The notes under the pieces are model-generated. The model saw only the letters and a list, made by a program, of their open reading frames with translations. It was not told the origin of the DNA and ran no database searches. Shown piece by piece: positions 14,179-19,007 of a DNA stretch of 19,007 nt. This DNA comes from GCA-003244245 sp035276605 (GTDB lineage: Bacteria; Actinomycetota; Actinomycetes; Mycobacteriales; Pseudonocardiaceae): positions 1-19,007 of the forward strand of contig DATELN010000120.1 of the NCBI GenBank assembly GCA_035276605.1, read 5' to 3'. The first letter of the stretch is position 1. The number at the start of each line of letters is the position of its first letter. A program made the position numbers and the translations under genes.

Positions 14179-15438
14179 ATGACCCGCTGGACACTGCCGC
14201 CCGGGGACATCCCGTCGGCCTGGTTCAACGTCGCTGCGCACCTGCCAAAACCGCTGCAGCCGCCGTTGCACCCAGCGACCCGAGAGCCGCTGGGCCCGGA
14301 TGACTTGGCGCCGCTGTTCCCGGCCGCGCTTATCGAGCAGGAGATGACGGCCACACCTTGGGTCGACGTACCGGGTGAGGTGCTCGACATCCTGCGGCTG
14401 TGGCGGCCTACCCCGTTGGTTCGCGCGATTCGCCTGGAACGCGCGCTGGGCACGCCGGCCAGGATCTACTTCAAGGACGAATCAGGCTCCCCGGCGGGCA
14501 GCCACAAGCCGAATACCGCCGTTGCGCAGGCCTTTTACAACGCCCGCGAGGGCGTACGCAGGCTGACCACCGAGACCGGCGCCGGTCAATGGGGATCCGC
14601 GTTGGCCTTCGCCTGTGCCCAGTTCGATCTGGAATGCATGGTCTACATGGTTCGAGCCAGCTTCGAGCAGAAGCCGTACCGGCGGGTGCTCATGGAGACG
14701 TGGGGCGGCTCGGTGGTGCCCTCTCCGGTCGACGAGCCCGACCATCCCGGCTCGCTCGGCACGGCAATCTCCGATGCGGTGCGCGACGCGGTCAGCCGCG
14801 GGGATACCCACTACTCGCTCGGTTCGGTGCTCAACCACGTGCTGCTGCACCAGACGCTGATCGGGCTGGAGGCGCGGGAACAACTCGCCCTAGCCGGGGA
14901 GTCGCTGCCGGACGTGGTGATCGCACCGTGCGGTGGCGGATCCAACCTCGGTGGCATCTCATTGCCCTTTGTGCCCGACGCGGGGGTCCGGCTGCTCGCC
15001 GTCGAGCCGCTGTCCTGCCCCACACTGACCCAGGGTCGGTTCGACTACGACTTTGGAGACACCGCCGGCTACACCCCGCTGCTGCCCATGTACACGCTGG
15101 GCCATGACTTCGTACCGCCGAGCATCCACGCCGGCGGCCTGCGCTACCACGGGGACAGCCCGATGATCTCGGCGCTGGTCCGTGACGGTCGGATGGAGGC
15201 GGTGGCATACCCGCAGGGCAAGGTTTTCGAGGCGGCAGTGCAATTTGCTCGCACCGAGGGCAAGGTGGCCGCACCGGAAGCCGCGCACGCGATCCGCGCC
15301 GTCATCGATGAGGCGCTCGCCGTCAAGGAGACCGGCGAGGAGAAGCTCATCCTGTTCAACTACTGCGGCCACGGGTTTCTCGACCTGTCGGCTTATGACG
15401 ACTACCTTCACGGCCGGCTAGCCGACGAACAAGGCTGA
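14179..15438 (+). CDS. trpB2: TrpB2-type tryptophan synthase beta-like PLP enzyme
   Basis: 419 residues, fold-type II PLP enzyme. Lys110 in GSHKPNTA binds PLP. ETGAGQWG (132-139) carries the catalytic Glu132; the Trp in place of the His of classical TrpB (ETGAGQHG), and the longer N-terminal region, mark the TrpB2 group. The phosphate loop is CGGGSNLGG (251-259). TrpB2 enzymes make tryptophan from indole and serine without a TrpA partner, or act on related amino-acid substrates; which applies here cannot be told. No trpA, trpC or other tryptophan gene is nearby, which supports a stand-alone salvage or other role. Cytoplasmic. Start ATG 14179 with GAGGAGG 8 nt upstream. It converges on the DUF429 gene with 23 bp between stops. 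Confidence 0.93.
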   Translation: MTRWTLPPGDIPSAWFNVAAHLPKPLQPPLHPATREPLGPDDLAPLFPAALIEQEMTATPWVDVPGEVLDILRLWRPTPLVRAIRLERALGTPARIYFKDESGSPAGSHKPNTAVAQAFYNAREGVRRLTTETGAGQWGSALAFACAQFDLECMVYMVRASFEQKPYRRVLMETWGGSVVPSPVDEPDHPGSLGTAISDAVRDAVSRGDTHYSLGSVLNHVLLHQTLIGLEAREQLALAGESLPDVVIAPCGGGSNLGGISLPFVPDAGVRLLAVEPLSCPTLTQGRFDYDFGDTAGYTPLLPMYTLGHDFVPPSIHAGGLRYHGDSPMISALVRDGRMEAVAYPQGKVFEAAVQFARTEGKVAAPEAAHAIRAVIDEALAVKETGEEKLILFNYCGHGFLDLSAYDDYLHGRLADEQG

Positions 15439-15461
15439 CGCTGCGCGGGCGGATCACCTGG

Positions 15462-16124
15462 TCACACGATGATGCGCATGGGCCGGTCACGGCGGTCGAG
15501 CTCGCCGCCCAGCGTCTGGGCGCAGCCCGCCGCCCACCGGCGCGCAGACCAGGCGGCAGCGAGCGCGTCGAGCGCATCGTCAAGGGCCACCCGTTCGGGG
15601 GCACTGGCAAGCGCCGCACCGATGCCGACCATGGACGACAGCGCGGTGATCCGCTGCCAGGCGCCCGGTGCGCTTTTCTTACGCAGAAAAGCAACGCCGG
15701 GCGCCATCGCGCGAAAAGACAGCTCCGGGTGCACCTCGATGATGTGGGGTGGCAGCGCCAGCGCATCCCATTCTCGGATCTTGGGCACGATGCCCCAGGT
15801 ATAGATCGTCATCCCGGCCTCGCCGCGCTGCCGCAGCGCCGCGCAAGCTTCGCGGTGGCTGGCCGCGTCGAGCACGTCCCGGACCGGGGCAAGGAAGATT
15901 GAGGCCGCTGCCCGCCCCAGACGTCGCCGAGCCTCCACATCGCAGCGTCGTGGCCCCTGCTCCGGCAGTCCGATCGGCACGTCCACGCCGACCGCGGCGC
16001 AGCCGGCCACCTCCTCGAGCACCGCCGCGGCGTGCTGAGCCACCGCCCAAGAGACAGCATCCCCGCACAGCACGGCGATCACCCATCGGTCGCCGGCACC
16101 GTCCACCCCGGCAATCATTGGCAC
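15462..16124 (-). CDS. DUF429 family protein, predicted RNase H-like fold
   Basis: 220 residues. The fold signature of DUF429 is visible: first strand with Asp8 in AGVDGAGDRW, second with Asp48 in VGVDVPIGLPE, then Arg-rich helices, Glu130/Glu134 in IEVHPELSF, and a C-terminal DDALDALAAAW helix. The conserved acids could bind a metal, as in RNase H-type nucleases; this is a prediction for the family and has no demonstrated substrate that I know. Start is the GTG at 16124, or the ATG at 16118, which keeps all motifs; neither has a good ribosome site. It is divergent from the phosphodiesterase gene, with 54 bp between starts, so a shared regulatory region is possible. Confidence 0.85.
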   Translation of the reverse strand: MPMIAGVDGAGDRWVIAVLCGDAVSWAVAQHAAAVLEEVAGCAAVGVDVPIGLPEQGPRRCDVEARRRLGRAAASIFLAPVRDVLDAASHREACAALRQRGEAGMTIYTWGIVPKIREWDALALPPHIIEVHPELSFRAMAPGVAFLRKKSAPGAWQRITALSSMVGIGAALASAPERVALDDALDALAAAWSARRWAAGCAQTLGGELDRRDRPMRIIV

Positions 16125-16178
16125 CGCTCGATCATGCCTTGACCGCGAGGTGGTTGCGGTCGCGGTTGGATAAAGCGT

Positions 16179-16673
16179 ATGAGGCTTGTGCTAATGGCCG
16201 ACACCCACATTCCGCGCCGCGCCCGGGATCTGCCCGAGCAACTGTGGCGGGCCGTCGAGTCGGCGGACGTCGTGGTACACGCCGGGGACTGGGTCTGCGT
16301 GGAGCTCCTGGATGCCCTGCTGGCGCGATCCCGCCAGCTGATCGGAGTGGTTGGCAACAACGACGGGCCGTCACTGCGCGCCCGGCTGCCGGAGGTTGCA
16401 ACGGTCGAGCTGGGCGGTGTGCGGCTGGCAGTCGTACACGAGACCGGAGCGGCCCGCGGGCGGGAGCAGCGCTGCGCCGCCCAATTTCCCGACACCGACG
16501 TGGTGGTCTTCGGGCACAGCCACATCCCGTGGGACACGGTGGCGCCCACCGGATTGCGGCTACTAAATCCGGGATCGCCGACCGACCGGCGGCGCCAGCC
16601 GACGTGCAGCTGGATGACCACGGAGATCAATGACGGGCAGCTTCACGAGGTTCGGTTGCACCGGCCTGGCTGA
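16179..16673 (+). CDS. Calcineurin-like metallophosphoesterase (YfcE/MJ0936-type)
   Basis: 164 residues, the size of the small YfcE-type phosphodiesterases. All metal-binding motifs are present: Asp8-His10 (ADTH), Asp37 (GDW), Asn60 to Asp62 (GNND), His87 (VVHE), His113 and His115 (GHSH), and the NPGS turn at 130-133. It should be a Mn2+- or Ni2+-dependent cytoplasmic phosphodiesterase acting on phosphodiesters such as cyclic or oligo-nucleotides; the natural substrate is not known. ATG start at 16179; no strong ribosome site, and TTGGAT 7 nt upstream is a near match to the leaderless pattern seen elsewhere. It converges on DUF1015 with 14 bp between stops. Confidence 0.92.
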   Translation: MRLVLMADTHIPRRARDLPEQLWRAVESADVVVHAGDWVCVELLDALLARSRQLIGVVGNNDGPSLRARLPEVATVELGGVRLAVVHETGAARGREQRCAAQFPDTDVVVFGHSHIPWDTVAPTGLRLLNPGSPTDRRRQPTCSWMTTEINDGQLHEVRLHRPG

Positions 16674-16687
16674 CTCAGGAAGGTCGA

Positions 16688-17869
16688 TTAGCTAGTGAGA
16701 TCGGCCAGTAGCAAGCCACTGCGTGGCTTAGGCGTGAAATAGGTGCTCTTGCGCGGCATCCGTCGGCCTTGTTCATGCACCGCCAGCACGTCGGCAAACG
16801 GCACCGCAGCCAACTCCAGCACGACATCGACATGCGAGTCCGCCGGATGCCCCGCTGGTAGGGCACGCACCTGGGGTCCCTCCGGGTCGATGCCCAACCC
16901 ATCAGCAATGAGCAACCGTTCCACCACCGCATGATCAATTCTCGGCAGCGGTTCACCAGGCCCGGGTGCAGGCAAGACGACGAGCACGTCACCATCGCAG
17001 GCCCGCGCCAGCACGCTGCCGGGCTGCGCCGGCGGGCCCAAACCGGTGACCTGTCGCACCGCCAAGCCGGCCGCGCGCCAGACGGCTACTAAATCATCAC
17101 GCCGCAGGCCGGTGCCGACCAGCGCGCGGTGGATCGCGCCGATACGCAGCGCCGGTCCTGCGGTCACCAAGGCGAGCAGTACGGATCGCTCGCCGGCCGC
17201 CGCCGCGGCCACCCGGTGGTTACCGTCCGCGACCAGCAGCGGGCTGTGCGCTACCGCGGCGCGCACCGCGTCCTGGTCAGTTCCCGGCTCGAGCAGCCAC
17301 AACTGGTGGGTCCGGCCACCGGAGTCGGTGGTCGACACCACCGGTGTACCCAGCTCGTGAATGCAGTCCAGCACGGCTGCGGTCAGCCGCTCTCCATCGC
17401 TTACCGGGACCAGCATCGCTGCGCTGGTGGCGCAGCCGAGCCCGGCGAGCATCGTGGCACGTTCTGCCACCACCTGCGGGTAGATGTCCTCGCTGTGCCG
17501 GACGAAAGACATCCCCTGGGAGTCCGCCGCCGTTGAATCGACCAGGCACAGCACGCCGATCGCCGTCCCGTCTGGCCCATCCACCCGGTACGGCGCAACC
17601 ACGTCGGCCACCGGACGGTATGCGCTGGCGCGCAGCCGTTCCAGCGCTTGCCGCGCCGCGGGCAGCGCATCGACCAAGGTCAATTCGCCGGCTAGCGCTG
17701 CGGGCGTGCGATGCGGGTGCTGTACCGCCAGCAACATGTCACCGCCACACGATGACTGGGCCAACGCCGCGGTGACCTCTCCGGCGTCGGCGAACTCGTC
17801 GACGTCCGGTCCAGGCACGCGATCCGTGACCACCCAGCCATGCCTGATTGCGTGTACCCACCGTGTCAT
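16688..17869 (-). CDS. DUF1015 family protein
   Basis: 393 residues, typical for DUF1015. Diagnostic blocks are the central DGNHR (215-219, the D.HHR-type motif), SEDIYPQVVAERATML (126-141) and the C-terminal MPRKSTYFTPKPRSGLLL. The motif and overall pattern suggest a nucleotide- or metal-dependent enzyme, but I know no established activity. It is cytoplasmic. The N-terminus (MTRWVHAIRHGWVVT) is normal for actinobacterial members. ATG at 17869 with AGGAG at 17880-17876 and a 6-nt spacer. It follows the CxxC AhpD-like gene by 29 bp on the same strand, so it is probably the last gene of that operon. Confidence 0.9.
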   Translation of the reverse strand: MTRWVHAIRHGWVVTDRVPGPDVDEFADAGEVTAALAQSSCGGDMLLAVQHPHRTPAALAGELTLVDALPAARQALERLRASAYRPVADVVAPYRVDGPDGTAIGVLCLVDSTAADSQGMSFVRHSEDIYPQVVAERATMLAGLGCATSAAMLVPVSDGERLTAAVLDCIHELGTPVVSTTDSGGRTHQLWLLEPGTDQDAVRAAVAHSPLLVADGNHRVAAAAAGERSVLLALVTAGPALRIGAIHRALVGTGLRRDDLVAVWRAAGLAVRQVTGLGPPAQPGSVLARACDGDVLVVLPAPGPGEPLPRIDHAVVERLLIADGLGIDPEGPQVRALPAGHPADSHVDVVLELAAVPFADVLAVHEQGRRMPRKSTYFTPKPRSGLLLADLTS

Positions 17870-17898
17870 CCCTGGCTCCTGACCGCTGTGCTGAGGAT

Positions 17899-18486
17899 CT
17901 ATCGGTCGTAGCCGTGGCGCAGCAGGAAACGCGCAGCGCGTTGGTTCTGGTCAGCATCCATCGACTCCACACCGAGCGCGTTAACCACCCGGTTGCAGAT
18001 TTCCAACAGTACTGCGGCGTGAACTGCGTGCATGATCTGTTCGTCATCCAAGCCGGCGCAGCGCAGCGCCCGGACATCACTTGCGGTGACCTGGTCGGGT
18101 CCGGCGGACAAGCGGCGCAGAAACGGCACCATCGCGGCCATCCCCGGAGCAACGCAGTCCAGCGCGCCCCTGTGCACCACGTCGTCGACCACGCGGGCGC
18201 CGAGAAGCAGCCCGGCGATGGCCCCGTGCACCCTGGCGCAGTAGCCGCACCGGTTGCCGGCCGACACCACCGCGGCGAACAGTTCACGCTCCCCCACCGA
18301 CCAGCGGCTCGGGCCGCGCAGCGCTGCGTGGCCATACCGCCCGACCGGCTTGCCGAAGAATTCGTACCGGTAGAGCAACACCTTGACCAGACCAGGGGTT
18401 GGCTGACCGAAAAACCAGCGCAGCACCGGCCGTAACATCCATGCGCGCCATCCGCGGCCTCGTTCGATCACTGCAAGACGGATCAC
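17899..18486 (-). CDS. AhpD-fold protein with CxxCxxxH motif (carboxymuconolactone decarboxylase family)
   Basis: 195 residues from the GTG at 18486. The AhpD-fold catalytic signature is intact: Glu67 (GERELF), then Cys80-Gly-Tyr-Cys83-Ala-Arg-Val-His87, and the terminal helix motif ICNRVVNALG (163-172). Such proteins are thiol peroxidase-related reductases or uncharacterised CMD-family members; in actinobacteria the partner may be mycothiol, alkyl peroxides or AhpC-type proteins, which is inference. The start overlaps the TGA of the preceding gene by 4 nt (GTGA), which gives translational coupling and fixes the start; the frame is open to 18564 but that would overlap far into the upstream gene. 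No signal peptide. Confidence 0.88.
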   Translation of the reverse strand: MIRLAVIERGRGWRAWMLRPVLRWFFGQPTPGLVKVLLYRYEFFGKPVGRYGHAALRGPSRWSVGERELFAAVVSAGNRCGYCARVHGAIAGLLLGARVVDDVVHRGALDCVAPGMAAMVPFLRRLSAGPDQVTASDVRALRCAGLDDEQIMHAVHAAVLLEICNRVVNALGVESMDADQNQRAARFLLRHGYDR

Positions 18487-18788
18487 GGCGGCCGGTCCCG
18501 CAGCAGCCGTTCGACCGCGCGCAGCCGCTCCAAGCCGGCACCGACGGCCGCTGTCACGATGCACTCGAACAGCTCGTCGGCAGTGTGTCCGGCGGCCAGC
18601 AGGCGCCGGACGTGCCCATCGGTGACGCCCGAGCCGCCTGCCGACACCAGCTCAGCTAGTTCCCTCAGTTCACCGGCGATCCCCCCGCCGCTGACCAACT
18701 GCCGACGCACACCGCGCGGCAGCGCTCCGGCGTGGCCAGTGACGCGGTCCGCCAGTTCGTTCAGCCGCCGCGCGCGGAGATCCCCCAT
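18483..18788 (-). CDS. Small AhpD-like helical protein without cysteines, coupled to the CxxC partner
   Basis: 101 residues, all helical in appearance, with no Cys at all. The segment GHTADELFECIVTAAVGAGLERL (80-102 by eye) resembles the C-terminal helices of the CMD/AhpD fold, so I read it as a catalytically silent family member or a helper subunit; one Cys is present in FECIV, but there is no CxxC. ATG at 18788 with GAGAGG at 18799-18794 and a 5-nt spacer. It shares a 4-nt overlap with the next gene, so the two are translated together and may form a complex. A low-confidence functional reading; the ORF and start are well supported. Confidence 0.75.
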   Translation of the reverse strand: MGDLRARRLNELADRVTGHAGALPRGVRRQLVSGGGIAGELRELAELVSAGGSGVTDGHVRRLLAAGHTADELFECIVTAAVGAGLERLRAVERLLRDRPP

Positions 18789-18807
18789 GCTGACCTCTCG
18801 GCGCAGA

Positions 18808-19007
18808 TCAGATTCCGGCAAGGGCGGCGGCGGCGAGTCCGACGACGAGCAGTGGACCGGCAACCCGCAGGTGCACGAAAGCCAGCGCGGCGAACCACAG
18901 CGGCCACACCGGCACCGGGCGTGGTGGCTGCGGCGGACGGGGTTGGCGGAACCAGGACCACACGGTGGCCAGCCGGTAGAGCCCACCCAGCGCTACCAGC
19001 GCCGGCC
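18808..19007 (-). CDS. C-terminus of a multi-pass membrane protein, possibly UbiA-type prenyltransferase (partial)
   Basis: About 65 residues are visible; the 5' part is beyond the window. Two hydrophobic stretches are seen: around VPVWPLWFAALAFVH and RVAGPLLVVGLAAAALAGI, with a Pro-rich loop RQPRPPQPPRP between an upstream helix (LVALGGLYRLATVWSW) and them. The VWPLWF..AFVH..RAG pattern recalls the end of actinobacterial UbiA-family prenyltransferases such as MenA relatives, but this is from memory and too short to be certain. It ends 19 bp before the small AhpD-like gene on the same strand, so it is probably the first visible gene of this operon. Confidence 0.6.
   Translation of the reverse strand, partial: PALVALGGLYRLATVWSWFRQPRPPQPPRPVPVWPLWFAALAFVHLRVAGPLLVVGLAAAALAGI

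Noticed and set aside
1..19007. CRISPR array, toxin-antitoxin pair, transposon, prophage or restriction system
   Set aside because: No spaced direct repeats, transposase, integrase, methylase or paired small toxin-antitoxin genes were found; the lone HNH protein is the mycobacterial-type housekeeping form.

Overview
The window is high-GC actinobacterial DNA. Third codon positions are strongly G/C, GTG and TTG starts are common, and the gene content is mycobacterial in type: group II truncated haemoglobin GlbO, the small aa3 oxidase subunit CtaJ, a mycobacterial-type HNH protein and a second SSB. As I recall the Mycobacterium tuberculosis map, the order matches roughly Rv2468c to Rv2478c (DUF5130, CtaJ, HNH, glbO, aglA, Rv2474c, Rv2475c, ettA, ssb). 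An amidase, an MscS channel and a 753-residue helical-repeat/disordered protein are inserted, the last in the slot where M. tuberculosis carries the NAD-glutamate dehydrogenase gene. A Pseudonocardiales or related Mycobacteriales-grade organism fits best; this is inference, and no species can be named.

Layout. 1-78 is a perfect palindrome at the window edge that contains the last codons of the first gene. 56-2988 (minus) holds DUF5130, CtaJ, an amidase and an HNH nuclease. 3134-6215 (plus) holds MscS, glbO and a GH13 alpha-glucosidase. 6240-11899 (minus) is an operon-like run of ssb, ettA, the helical-repeat protein, a thioesterase and a conserved hypothetical. 12158-12799 (plus) is an isochorismatase-fold protein without the catalytic cysteine. 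12939-13012 is tRNA-Arg(TCT). 13013-14004 is an accessory-looking patch with a doubtful ORF, a frameshifted gene remnant and a small IPT/TIG protein. 14179-15438 (plus) is a TrpB2-type enzyme. 15462-16124 (minus) is a DUF429 protein, divergent from a phosphodiesterase at 16179-16673 (plus). 16688-19007 (minus) holds DUF1015, an AhpD-fold protein with CxxC, a small AhpD-like partner and the C-terminus of a membrane protein.

Themes. Five genes have a TANNNT hexamer exactly 6 or 7 nt before the start codon, which suggests leaderless mRNAs; others have good Shine-Dalgarno sites. I find no CRISPR array, integrase, transposase, recognisable defence system or biosynthetic cluster. The least explained items are the edge palindrome, the 753-residue protein, the Cys-less isochorismatase-fold protein and the patch downstream of the tRNA.
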